Below, piece after piece: positions 39,613 through 47,779 of a stretch of 50,188 nt of DNA. A model generated the notes under the pieces. It searched no databases and had not been told where the DNA came from. It worked only from the letters and a program-made list of their open reading frames with translations. The stretch covers positions 1-50,188 of the forward strand of contig NZ_LOHS01000030.1 in the NCBI RefSeq assembly GCF_001642995.1, given 5' to 3'. Position 1 is the stretch's first letter, and every line of letters begins with the position of its first letter. The DNA is from Streptomyces jeddahensis (lineage in GTDB: Bacteria > Actinomycetota > Actinomycetes > Streptomycetales > Streptomycetaceae). The position numbers were made by a program, and so were the translations under genes.

Positions 39613-39660
39613 GAGGAGTCGCCGACGAACGGCGTGCCAGCCCCACGAATCCCCTGTTAT

Positions 39661-39676
39661 CCCACCATAGTGGGAT
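39661..39676 (+). promoter_or_regulatory. Inverted repeat covering the BCCT ribosome-binding region
   Basis: TCCCAC-CATA-GTGGGA ends three bases before the ATG of the BCCT gene. The right arm holds the only GGGA-type ribosome binding site, so the element could be an operator or an RNA hairpin that hides the site. Confidence 0.45.
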
Positions 39677-39679
39677 CCC

Positions 39680-41371
39680 ATGAGCACGGACTCCACGGCC
39701 CCGGCCGGCCTCGACCAGCAGCCGAAGGATCACCCTCCGGACCCGGCGATCGTGACCATCGGCGTGGTCGCGGTGCTGGTGGTCGTGGCGTGGGCGGCCA
39801 TCGGCAAGGACAACTTCGCCGCTGTGTCGGACAGCGCCCTGAACTGGGTCCTGTCCAACTTCGGCTGGCTTTTCGTGGTGGCCGCCGACTTCTTTCTGGT
39901 GCTGTGCCTGATCCTCGCCTTCAGCCGGTTCGGGATGATCCGCCTGGGCCGGGACGACGCGGAACCGGAATTCACCAATACCGCGTGGATCGCGATGATG
40001 TTCAGCGCCGGAATGGGCATCGGCCTGATGTTCTACGGCGTGGGTGAGCCGCTGCAGCACTATGTGGAGCCGCCGCCCGGCTCGGGCGTGGAGCCCCGTA
40101 CCCCGGGCGCGGCCCTCACGGCCATGGAGTACTCGTTCTTCCACTGGACGCTCACCCCGTGGGCGATCTACGGGGTGGCCGGTCTCGCCCTCGCGTACGC
40201 GGTCTTCCGCAAGTCCCGGGGGAACCGTCTGAGCTCGGCTTTCGTGCCGCTCATGGGCGAGCGGTGGGCGGACGGCTGGCCCGGCAAGGCGGTCGATCTG
40301 CTGGCGGTCTTCGCGACCGTCTTCGGCACGGCCACCAGCCTCGGCCTCGGCACCCTCCAGGTCGCCAAGGGCCTCGATCTGACGGCAGGGGTGCAGGAGT
40401 CCAGGGCGCTCGACATGATCATCATCGTGTCGCTGTCGGCGGCCTTCGTGATCTCGGCCTTCTCCGGTGTCCACCGGGGCGTGAAGTGGCTGAGCACCCT
40501 CAACGTCGTGCTGGCAGCGCTGCTGATGCTGTTCGTGTTCGTGGTCGGCCCCACCGTGTACGTGCTGGACAGCATCCCGGCGAGCGTGGGCGGGTACTTC
40601 AGCGAGTTGCTCCCCATGGCCTCCCGGACCGGCGTCTTCACGGACCCGGAGTGGACCGGCCGGTGGACGATCTTCTACTGGGCGTGGTGGCTGTCGTGGG
40701 CGCCGTTCGTCGGCACCTTCCTCGCCCGCATCTCGCACGGCCGGACGATCCGCGAGTTCCTCGTCGGGGTGCTGCTGGTGCCCAGCGGCGCGACCATGAT
40801 CTGGTTCTCCGTCATGGGCGGCAGCGCGATCCGGATGGACGCGACCGGGCAGGCGAACCTTGCAGAAACGGTTCAGGAGGGCGCGGAGGCCTCGCTGTTC
40901 GGGCTCCTTGACAACCTGCCGCTGGGCACGGTGACGTCGTGGATCGCGATGGCGCTGGTGATGATGTACTTCGTGACGAGCGCCGACTCGGCGTCCATCG
41001 TGATGGGCTCGCTGACCAGCCGGGGAGCGCTGCACCCCCGTACCTGGCTGGTCGTCCTGTGGGGCGTGCTGATGGCCGCGGTCGCGGCGGTGCTGCTGCT
41101 CGCGGGCGGGCTCGCCTCGCTGCAGACGGCGACGATCCTGGTGGCGCTGCCGTTCGTGATCGTGATGCTGATGGTGTGCTGGGCGCTGATCGCCGAGCTG
41201 CGCGAGGATCCGGGGGCCGGGCCCCCGCGGCACGCCCTGCACGGCTTGCGGGACGCGGTGACGGCGATGCTCGGCGACGAGATCACCGAGCACGGCCACG
41301 CCCGCCATCCGCGGCGTGGGCGGGGAGAGGGCGCTCGCCGCGACGGCGGCGGCGACGGCCCGGGCGTATGA
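39680..41371 (+). CDS. BCCT-family betaine/choline/carnitine transporter
   Basis: This 563-aa membrane protein has 12 hydrophobic segments and the BCCT hallmarks: the glycine-rich stretch SAGMGIGLMFYGVGEPLQHY, FFHWTLTPWAIY, and the aromatic-box helix WTIFYWAWWLSWAPFVGTFLARIS. It imports a quaternary ammonium osmolyte by sodium or proton symport. The charged C-terminal extension of about 60 residues (Arg, Glu, His and Gly rich) may sense osmotic stress, as in BetP. No choline- or betaine-metabolising gene is adjacent. The convergent CBS-domain gene ends eight bases past its stop. Confidence 0.9.
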   Translation: MSTDSTAPAGLDQQPKDHPPDPAIVTIGVVAVLVVVAWAAIGKDNFAAVSDSALNWVLSNFGWLFVVAADFFLVLCLILAFSRFGMIRLGRDDAEPEFTNTAWIAMMFSAGMGIGLMFYGVGEPLQHYVEPPPGSGVEPRTPGAALTAMEYSFFHWTLTPWAIYGVAGLALAYAVFRKSRGNRLSSAFVPLMGERWADGWPGKAVDLLAVFATVFGTATSLGLGTLQVAKGLDLTAGVQESRALDMIIIVSLSAAFVISAFSGVHRGVKWLSTLNVVLAALLMLFVFVVGPTVYVLDSIPASVGGYFSELLPMASRTGVFTDPEWTGRWTIFYWAWWLSWAPFVGTFLARISHGRTIREFLVGVLLVPSGATMIWFSVMGGSAIRMDATGQANLAETVQEGAEASLFGLLDNLPLGTVTSWIAMALVMMYFVTSADSASIVMGSLTSRGALHPRTWLVVLWGVLMAAVAAVLLLAGGLASLQTATILVALPFVIVMLMVCWALIAELREDPGAGPPRHALHGLRDAVTAMLGDEITEHGHARHPRRGRGEGARRDGGGDGPGV

Positions 41372-41378
41372 GCCCTGG

Positions 41379-42020
41379 CTAGCCCGCCCGGGCGGCGAGG
41401 TGGGCGTCCACAGCGACGACACCGTCGACGCCTTGGCAGAGGCCCACGACCACCGGGACGAGACGCGGTTCCGGGACGTGCCCCCGCAGGGTGACGGCCC
41501 CGTCCCGGACCTCGACCGCGACGGTGCCCTCGTCCAGGCCGAGGATGCGCCCCAGGACGTCCCGCTCGACCTCACCGCGGATCTCGGCGTCGGAGCGGAT
41601 GTAGGCGTCGAGCAGGTCGCTACGGCTGACGATGCCGGTGAGGAGCCCGTCGTCGCCGACCACCGGCAGCTGCTTGACGCGCCGCTTGCGGAGTTCCCGC
41701 GCGGCCCGGGGGATCGTCCAGTCGGCGCGGGCGGTGAAGACGGGGCTGCTCATGAGTGCGCCCGCGGTCCGGGCCCGGGCCTTGCCCCAGGCGCGCTCCT
41801 CGTTCCCGTCACGCCCCAGCGGGTCGGGCATGCCGGTCTCGTGCCGCAGCACGTCGGATGCGGTCACGACGCCGACGGGGGCGCCGTCGTCGTCGACGAC
41901 CGGGGCCGCGGCGATGTCGTTCGCGTCCAGCAGGGCGGCCACCTCCTGGAACGGTGTGCTGGGGCGGAGGGTGACGACCTCCTCGGTCATCACGTCACCG
42001 ACCGTGCGTCGGTGCAGCAT
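41379..42020 (-). CDS. CBS-pair and BON domain protein
   Basis: This 213-aa protein has two CBS motifs. The first (VGDVMTEEVVTLRPSTPFQEVAALL, VVDDDGAPVGVVTASDVLR) spans about residues 7-60, and the second (LMSSPVFTARADWTIPRAARELRKRRVKQLPVV, GIVSRSDLL) about 88-140. A C-terminal BON-like segment (VERDVLGRILGLDEGTVAVEVRDGAVTLRGHV) follows. CBS pairs bind adenosine nucleotides and report energy state; BON domains contact membranes or other proteins. Such proteins are common and poorly characterised in Streptomyces. It is convergent with the BCCT transporter. Confidence 0.85.
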   Translation of the reverse strand: MLHRRTVGDVMTEEVVTLRPSTPFQEVAALLDANDIAAAPVVDDDGAPVGVVTASDVLRHETGMPDPLGRDGNEERAWGKARARTAGALMSSPVFTARADWTIPRAARELRKRRVKQLPVVGDDGLLTGIVSRSDLLDAYIRSDAEIRGEVERDVLGRILGLDEGTVAVEVRDGAVTLRGHVPEPRLVPVVVGLCQGVDGVVAVDAHLAARAG

Positions 42021-42304
42021 GGCATCGGCCTCTTCCGCTGTGCGACGGGGCGGCCGCGGTCGGACCGCCCGGGCGGACGACGCGCGGGCGCCGGCCTCCG
42101 CGGCCTGTCGGCTCGTCCGCGCCGTCTCCTCTACCCATCACAGCACCGCGCCGCTCCGGCGACCAGTGACGTTCGGCCCGGCGGGGAGGGTCGGCGGTCC
42201 CACGGCCAGGAGCGCGGACGGCGACTTCGTCGTCGCGTCGGCCGGAAAACCGGGTGCGGAAAACAAGGTGCATCCGGCAGCGACCGTCTCCTACGGTTGC
42301 GGGC

Positions 42305-42793
42305 ATGCGCGTCGTTTTCACCAAGGGCCCCGGTACGAGCTACGACATCGCGGTGCACCGCGAGACCGGGGCTGCGCTCGCCCCGCGCAACGGGCCCGGC
42401 GGGCATCCTTATCTGCCGCACGACCTGGTGCACTTCCTCGTCGAGGCGGAGGCGGGCATCAAGCTCGGGGTCTACGGGCGGCTGGCCGCCGGTGACAACG
42501 GCATGTTCTGGCCGGCCGACCCCGCGGAGCGCGCCAGGGCCGCGCGACGCCGCAAGTCGAAGCGGGTGAAGTCGTCTCCCCAGGCGCAGGCGGACATGGC
42601 CCTGTCGGAGGAGCTGGCGGGCATCGCCGTGCCCGTATGGGAGGTGCGGCACGGCCATGCGCAGGAGCTGCCGGCTTATGTCACGGCAGGGGAGATCCCC
42701 GCGGTGGTCGACCGGATCGTGTCCCGGTTCGAGGACTACGCCGACCGCTGGCACACGCTGCCGATCGGGGGTTCGCTGACCCTGACGTGGTGA
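42305..42793 (+). CDS. Conserved hypothetical protein
   Basis: This 162-aa protein begins MRVVFTKGPGTSYDIAVHRE, with an acidic central part, an Arg/Lys-rich segment (RARAARRRKSKRVKS, about residues 75-90) and a C-terminal VPVWEVRHGHAQELPAYVTAG. There is no signal peptide or membrane segment and no catalytic motif I recognise. Codon bias is strongly coding, and a long terminator follows the stop. I cannot assign a function. Confidence 0.7.
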   Translation: MRVVFTKGPGTSYDIAVHRETGAALAPRNGPGGHPYLPHDLVHFLVEAEAGIKLGVYGRLAAGDNGMFWPADPAERARAARRRKSKRVKSSPQAQADMALSEELAGIAVPVWEVRHGHAQELPAYVTAGEIPAVVDRIVSRFEDYADRWHTLPIGGSLTLTW

Positions 42794-42803
42794 GGCGGGC
42801 CCG

Positions 42804-42845
42804 GGCCGTGCGTACGGCAACCGTCGGGTTGCCGTACGCACGGCC
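42804..42845 (+). terminator. 18-bp hairpin after the hypothetical gene
   Basis: A perfect 18-bp stem (beginning GGCCGTGCGTACGGCAAC) with a six-base loop starts eleven bases after the stop codon. Confidence 0.9.
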
Positions 42846-42858
42846 GGGCGCGGCGCTT

Positions 42859-42946
42859 GCCGTCGCTCGTCTGCGGCACCATCGTGGCTGGTCGCGCCCG
42901 CGCGGCGGAGCCGCATATGTCACAGCCCCGCGCCCCTTCAGGGCGC
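42859..42946. repeat. Streptomyces extragenic repeat, copy 2 (inverted)
   Basis: Read on the minus strand, this matches the repeat at 23472-23518 over its last 38 bases (35 identical) and shares the GAAGGGGCGCGGGG head. It differs by an inserted segment containing TATGCGGCTCCGCCGCG, a second common variant of this element. Confidence 0.75.
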
Positions 42947-43018
42947 GTACCGGGCAGGACCAGGGGGCGATGTACCCCGCCACAGCCGCCAACACGGTCG
43001 CATAGGCTCGGCCGCACC

Positions 43019-44266
43019 ATGAGCAACCACCTCACTCCCCTGGAGCCAAAGGCCGACAAGGCCACGGTGCGGCGGCACAATCTGAGTCTCGTGCTGCGGG
43101 CCGTCCGTGACGCGGGCGAGGTGACCCGGGCCGGGGTCGCCGCGCACGTGGGGCTGACCAGGGCGGCCGTCTCTTCGCTGGTGGAACAGCTGCTGGAGGG
43201 CGGGTTCCTCACGGAGTCGGGCAAGACGTTCAGCGGGCAGGCGGGGCGGCCCGGGACCGCGTTGAAGGTGGCCCGCACCGGACCCGCCGGGCTGGGCGTC
43301 GAGATCAACATCGACTATGTCGCGGTGTGCGTCGTGGACCTCGCCGGAACCGACCGGGTGCGGCTCGTCGAACGGCTCGACAACCGGGGCGTACCGGCCG
43401 CCGACGTACTGGCCCACGCGGCCCGGATCGCCTCCCGCGCGCTGGAGTCGGCCGCCGAGCAGGGGCTGCGGCCGGTGGGCGTCGAGCTGGCCCTGCCGGG
43501 TCTGATCTCCGGTGGCACGGTGCGTCAGGCGCCCAATCTGGGCTGGCAGCGCGTCGCCGTCGAGGGCCTGTTCGCCCAGGCGCTGTCCACGCTGCGGCGC
43601 ACCGAGCGCGCCCTGCCGGTCAGCGCCGACAACGAGGCGAACGTGGCGGCGCTGGCCGAGCTGTGGTTCGGCGGCGCGCCGGAGGGCGCCCGCACCTTCG
43701 TCTACGTGAGCGGCGAGATCGGTATCGGCGGCGCACTGGTGCTGGGCGGTGAACTGCTGCGCGGCGCCCACGGTTTCGCCGGTGAGATCGGCCACGTGGC
43801 GGTGGACCAGCTCGGTCCCCTGTGCCGCTGCGGTGCGCACGGCTGCCTGGAGCAGTACGCGGGCCAGGCGGCCCTTCTGAAGGCCGCGGGCCTGGACGAC
43901 GTGGCGGCGGGTCCGGGGGTGGCCGAGCTGGAGCGCCGGGCACGGCGCGGCGACGAGCGGGCCGTGACGGCGCTCGAGCAGGCCGGGCAGAAACTGGGGC
44001 TTGTGCTGTCCGGCGCGGTGAATCTGTTCGATCCGGACGCCGTCGTCCTCGGTGGCATCTACCGCGAACTGATGCCGTGGCTGGCGCCTGCCGTTGACCG
44101 CGAGCTGACCGTACGCGTCGTATCGGGGCTGTGGGAGCCGGGCAGCGGACGGCTGCGTGCCTCCTCCTCGTCCGGGGATGCCGCTCGGGGCGCGGCGGCT
44201 CTGGTCGTACGCGAGGTACTGGCCGATCCGTTGGCCTATGCGCAGCACGGGAAGCCGACGGAGTGA
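43019..44266 (+). CDS. ROK-family transcriptional regulator (XylR/NagC type)
   Basis: This 415-aa protein has an N-terminal winged HTH (HNLSLVLRAVRDAGEVTRAGVAAHVGLTRAAVSSLVEQLLEGG, about residues 20-62) and a ROK sugar-kinase-like domain. The ROK zinc motif is CRCGAHGCLE, preceded by GFAGEIGHVAVD. The length and HTH identify a repressor rather than a sugar kinase. It lies on the opposite strand to, and convergent with, the GH1 operon, so it may sense a sugar released by the right-hand locus. The ATG at 43019 is the best start, though its ribosome binding site is weak; an extragenic repeat lies just upstream. Confidence 0.87.
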   Translation: MSNHLTPLEPKADKATVRRHNLSLVLRAVRDAGEVTRAGVAAHVGLTRAAVSSLVEQLLEGGFLTESGKTFSGQAGRPGTALKVARTGPAGLGVEINIDYVAVCVVDLAGTDRVRLVERLDNRGVPAADVLAHAARIASRALESAAEQGLRPVGVELALPGLISGGTVRQAPNLGWQRVAVEGLFAQALSTLRRTERALPVSADNEANVAALAELWFGGAPEGARTFVYVSGEIGIGGALVLGGELLRGAHGFAGEIGHVAVDQLGPLCRCGAHGCLEQYAGQAALLKAAGLDDVAAGPGVAELERRARRGDERAVTALEQAGQKLGLVLSGAVNLFDPDAVVLGGIYRELMPWLAPAVDRELTVRVVSGLWEPGSGRLRASSSSGDAARGAAALVVREVLADPLAYAQHGKPTE

Positions 44267-44337
44267 CGGCCCTGGGTGCGCGGGGCCAACTGACGGCGCC
44301 GGGTGCGGGGCGGACGTGACGGCGCCAGGTGCGCGGG
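44264..44337. repeat. Three imperfect direct repeats between ROK and GH1 genes
   Basis: Copies of TGACGGCGCCGGGTGCG-like sequence start at 44264, 44291 and 44317. The first overlaps the ROK stop codon. They fill the short convergent intergenic region. Confidence 0.6.
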
Positions 44338-44386
44338 CGGGCGCCTGCGCCCTGACGCGTCCGCCCCGCGCACCACAGCCCGCCGA

Positions 44387-45775
44387 TCAGCCCCGATGGG
44401 CCGCGATCAGCTGCTGGTACCAGCGGTAGCTGTCCTTCGGGGTGCGCTCGAGGGTGTCGTAGTCGACCCGGACGATGCCGAACCGCTTGGCGTAGCCGAG
44501 GGCCCACTCGAAGTTGTCGAGCAGCGACCAGACGTAGTAGCCGCGCACGTCGACCCCGGCGTCCATGGCTGCCCGCAGAGCGGTGAGGTGGCTGCTGAGG
44601 TACTCGACGCGGTCCGTGTCGTGCACCGTGCCGTCCGCGTCGACCGTGTCGTGCTCGGCGGAGCCGTTCTCGGTGATGTGGACGGGCGGCAGGGCGTCGC
44701 CGTAGCGCTGCTTCATGGCGACGAGCAGGTCGGTGAAGGTCTCGGGGACGACCGGCCAGTTCATCGCGGTGTGCCGGACACCGGGGTAGGCGACCTCCGT
44801 GTACCGGTTGTCGGTGGCGACGCGCTTCGCGGGATCGGCCTCCCGGTGCGGGGCCGCCGCGACCACGATGGGCCGGTAGTAGTTGACGCCCAGGAAGTCC
44901 AGTGGCTGCCCGATCAGCTCCAGGTCGCCCTCGCGGCGGAAGTTCTGGCCGGTGATGAGCTCGCCCCAGGTCTCCTCCTCGGTGGCCGGGTAGCGGCTGG
45001 CGAACAGCGGTTCCGTCCACACCAGGTTGTGCAGGGTGTCGGCGCGGACGACCGCGGCGAGGTCGGCGTCCGAGTCGGAGGCGGGGACGTTCCAGTCCGG
45101 GTTGAGGGTGATCCCCACCTCGCGTACGCCCGCGGCGCGCAGCGCCTTGACCGCGAGGCCGTGGCCGACCAGCAGATGGTGTGCTGCGGCCAGCGCGCCC
45201 GTGCCCTCCTGCGCGCCGGGCGCGTGCCGCCCGACCGAGTAGCCGAGGAAGGCGCTGCACCACGGCTCGTTGAGGGTGATCCAGCGGGGTACGCGGTCGC
45301 CAAGGTGCTCGGCGACGATCGCGGTGTACTCGGCGAACCGCTCGGCGGTCTCGCGCACCCGCCAGCCGCCACGGTCCTCCAGCGCCTGGGGCAGGTCCCA
45401 GTGGTAGAGCGTTGCGGCCGGTTCGATGCCCGCCTCCAGCAGCTCGTCCACCAGCCGGGAGTAGAAGTCCAGGCCCTTGGGGTTGACCGGCCCGGAGCCG
45501 TCCGGCTGGATGCGCGGCCAGGCGATGGAGAAGCGGTAGGAGTCCACGCCGAGTTCGCGCAGCAGCGCCACGTCCTCGCGGTAGCGGTGGTAGTGGTCGC
45601 AGGCCACGTCTCCGGTGTCGCCGCGGTCCGTTCGGCCGGGGGTGTGGCTGTAGGTGTCCCAGATGGAGGGCCCGCGGCCGTCCTCGTTCGCCGCGCCCTC
45701 GATCTGGTACGAGGCGGTGGCGGCGCCGAAGACGAAGCCGGGCGGGAAGCTCGGGAAGCTGGGGAAGTCGCTCAT
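44387..45775 (-). CDS. GH1 family beta-glucosidase
   Basis: This 462-aa cytosolic enzyme has the GH1 signature: the N-terminal GFVFGAATASYQIEG, acid/base E170 in TLNEPW, nucleophile E369 in ITENG, and YYVWSLLDNFEWALGYAKRFGIV near the end. The length is normal and there is no signal peptide. It would release glucose from imported beta-glucosides such as cellobiose or trimmed xyloglucan oligosaccharides. The ATG at 45775 has GGGAG close upstream. It ends an operon with two permease genes, eight bases after permease 2, an order like cebF-cebG-bglC of cellobiose loci. Confidence 0.93.
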   Translation of the reverse strand: MSDFPSFPSFPPGFVFGAATASYQIEGAANEDGRGPSIWDTYSHTPGRTDRGDTGDVACDHYHRYREDVALLRELGVDSYRFSIAWPRIQPDGSGPVNPKGLDFYSRLVDELLEAGIEPAATLYHWDLPQALEDRGGWRVRETAERFAEYTAIVAEHLGDRVPRWITLNEPWCSAFLGYSVGRHAPGAQEGTGALAAAHHLLVGHGLAVKALRAAGVREVGITLNPDWNVPASDSDADLAAVVRADTLHNLVWTEPLFASRYPATEEETWGELITGQNFRREGDLELIGQPLDFLGVNYYRPIVVAAAPHREADPAKRVATDNRYTEVAYPGVRHTAMNWPVVPETFTDLLVAMKQRYGDALPPVHITENGSAEHDTVDADGTVHDTDRVEYLSSHLTALRAAMDAGVDVRGYYVWSLLDNFEWALGYAKRFGIVRVDYDTLERTPKDSYRWYQQLIAAHRG

Positions 45776-45783
45776 GTCTCCCT

Positions 45784-46668
45784 TTACTTGACGGATCCGC
45801 CGGTGATACCGGCTGCGATGTACTTCTGGGCGAGGACGAGCAGGATCGCGGCCGGGACGGCCGACAGCACGGATGCCGCCATGACCGAGCCCCAGTCGCC
45901 GACGTGCGCGCCGATGTACTGGTAGATGCCCAGCGTGATCGGCTTCACGTCGTCCGTGGTGTTCAGCGTGAGGGCGAACATGAAGTCGCTCCACGCGTAC
46001 AGGAAGGAGAACAGACCTGCGGTGATGAGGGAGTTGCGGCTCATCGGCAGCACCACCTGGACGAAGGTGCGGACCCGGCCCGAGCCGTCGACCTGGGCGG
46101 CCTCGATGACCTCCCTGGGGATGGCCACCATGAAGGACCGCATCAGCACGATCGCGAAGGGGATGCCGAGCGAGGCGTCGGCGAGCATCAGGCCGAAGTA
46201 CGAGTTGACGAGGCCGAGGTCGACGTACGCGCTGTAGAGGGCGTTGGCGATGACGATGCCCGGCACCATCTGGGTGATGAGGGTGCCGAAGACGATGGCC
46301 TTGGTGCCGGGCAACCGGAACTGGGCGAGCCCGTAGGCGGCGGGCGCGGAGATCGCCAGGCAGATGGCCACGGCGCCGAGTGCGACGGCGAGCGAGGTGA
46401 GCAGGTTGGTGCCCTGTTCGGTGACGGCGGAGCTGAAGCCGGACAGGTCCAGGCTGCTCGGGAACGGGTCCACCTCGAGCAGTCCGGCCTCGGGCTGCAG
46501 CGCGGTGTTGACCATCCAGTACAGCGGGAACAGCATCACGGCCAGGACGGCGACGCCGAACGCGGTGGCGCCCCAGCGGCGCTTCGGCTTGTTGACGGCC
46601 GCGGCCGGAACTGCCGCGGCCGGAACTGCCGTGGGCGGGACGGCGGCGGTGCGGGTGGTGGTCGCCAT
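45784..46668 (-). CDS. ABC sugar importer permease 2 (MalG/CebG-like)
   Basis: This 294-aa membrane protein is a CUT1-family permease. An alanine/proline-rich N-terminus (AVPPTAVPAAAVPAAAV) precedes six hydrophobic segments. The EAA motif is IEAAQVDGSGRVRTFVQVVLPMSRNS, and the protein closes with AQKYIAAGITGGSVK. The ATG at 46668 lies five bases after the preceding permease's stop. It looks intact, but its partner is truncated, so the importer may not work unless a permease from elsewhere substitutes. Confidence 0.9.
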   Translation of the reverse strand: MATTTRTAAVPPTAVPAAAVPAAAVNKPKRRWGATAFGVAVLAVMLFPLYWMVNTALQPEAGLLEVDPFPSSLDLSGFSSAVTEQGTNLLTSLAVALGAVAICLAISAPAAYGLAQFRLPGTKAIVFGTLITQMVPGIVIANALYSAYVDLGLVNSYFGLMLADASLGIPFAIVLMRSFMVAIPREVIEAAQVDGSGRVRTFVQVVLPMSRNSLITAGLFSFLYAWSDFMFALTLNTTDDVKPITLGIYQYIGAHVGDWGSVMAASVLSAVPAAILLVLAQKYIAAGITGGSVK

Positions 46669-46673
46669 GCCGG

Positions 46674-47406
46674 TCACTTCCCCTCGTTGCGGTTGGCCCA
46701 CAGGTAGAACACCGCGAAGACGGCGGAGATCAGGATCAGGACGTTGCCGACCACGGCACCGGCTCCGAAGTCCAGCTGAACGAAGGAGTTCTGGTACGTG
46801 AGGGTGCCCAGGGTCTGCGTCGAGTCGGCGGGGCCGCCGTCGGTGAGGGCGAGGATCAGGTCGAGGATCTTGACGGTCGACATGAAGCCGAGCACCAGGA
46901 CCACGGTGATGACGGGCTTCAGCAGCGGCAGGGTGATGGAGCGGAAGGTACGCCAGGCGGAGCCGCCGTCCAGCGAGGCCGCCTCGTAGAGCTCCTTCGG
47001 GATCTCCTGAATGCCGCCGTAGAGGATCACCATGTTGAACGGGATGCCGATCCAGATGTTGACCAGGACGACCGCGAGCAGCGCCACGCTCGTGCTGGTC
47101 AGCCAGGGGGTGTCCCCCAGGCCGAACAGGCCGAGGAACGAGTTGAGGACCCCGGTGTCCTGGTCGAGGATGCGCCGCCAGACGATGCAGGAGACGACCA
47201 TGGGGACGAGCCACGGCAGTGGGATCAGCGAGCGGAGCACGCCGCCCAGCGGGAAGTGGCGGTTGAAGAAGACCGCGAGGGCCAGGCCGATGCAGAACTG
47301 TGAGCGCCGAGACGACGGTGAGCGGGACCAGAGCCCGCCTGGAACGCCGCCGCGGTGGGCGCGGGGCGGCCTGGGAGTGTGCTGTCACGGTGGAGTGTGC
47401 TGTCAC
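46674..47406 (-). pseudogene. ABC sugar importer permease 1 (MalF/CebF-like), internally deleted and frameshifted
   Basis: From about 47300 down to the stop at 46674 one frame encodes the second half of a MalF-like permease: QFCIGLALAVFFNRHFPLGG, the SLIPLPWLVPMVV block, the EAA motif LYEAASLDGGSAWRTFRSITLPLLKP and the tail FYLWANRNEGK. No start codon opens this frame; a stop lies at 47385-47387. The natural start (GTG at 47388 or 47406, VTAHSQAAPRPPRRRS) lies in another frame that reaches TVVSAL and then departs. The residues normally found between, covering the first membrane helices and the periplasmic loop (roughly 80-100 aa), are missing. An internal deletion with loss of frame explains this. 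Confidence 0.8.
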
Positions 47407-47409
47407 GGT
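47374..47409. repeat. 18-bp tandem repeat duplicating the permease start
   Basis: GGAGTGTGCTGTCACGGT occurs at 47374-47391 and again at 47392-47409. On the minus strand each copy holds a GTG codon followed by ACAGCACACTCC, giving VTAHST twice. Confidence 0.85.
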
Positions 47410-47594
47410 GGTGCCCTTGCGTGGGAGGTACGCCGGCCCGCAGGGACGTCCCGTGTCCCGGCGGGTGGATCTCTGCGCGCGTACGGCTCCGGCAGTTCCG
47501 CACGGCGGTGGGTCGACGAGTGGGGTCTGCGAAGGTCGGGCCAGGCGACCCGTCCACCGGCCCTTGGTTTGTTTACGATCCTGACTAATATCGC

Positions 47595-47612
47595 TGTCGA
47601 AGCGCTTCGACA
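47595..47612. promoter_or_regulatory. Perfect LacI-type operator, proximal to the permease operon
   Basis: TGTCGAAGCGCTTCGACA is a perfect 18-bp palindrome in the GH1-operon/GH31 control region, about 190 bases before the permease start. It has the central CG and arm spacing of LacI-family operators. Confidence 0.8.
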
Positions 47613-47682
47613 CCAGACCCCGACGCTGATACCGTCGTCACAGTCAGACGCGCCGCCTTGTGATAGAGACACAGCGTCGAAA

Positions 47683-47696
47683 TCGAAGCGCTTCGA
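47683..47696. promoter_or_regulatory. Perfect LacI-type operator, proximal to the GH31 gene
   Basis: TCGAAGCGCTTCGA repeats the core of the other operator 86 bases away. It lies 84 bases before the GH31 start codon, so each divergent unit has its own copy. Confidence 0.8.
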
Positions 47697-47779
47697 CACA
47701 ATGTTCTGAGTACGACCAAACCCGCTGGCAGGAAGTCCGGGTGTTCGTCTGCACCTGCCACGCCCGACCGAGGACGATC

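Noticed and set aside
39167..41575. An 802-codon antisense frame across the BCCT and alpha-galactosidase genes
   Set aside because: Its translation is low-complexity Arg/His/Asp-rich sequence, and the plus strand carries obvious BCCT and GH36 motifs.
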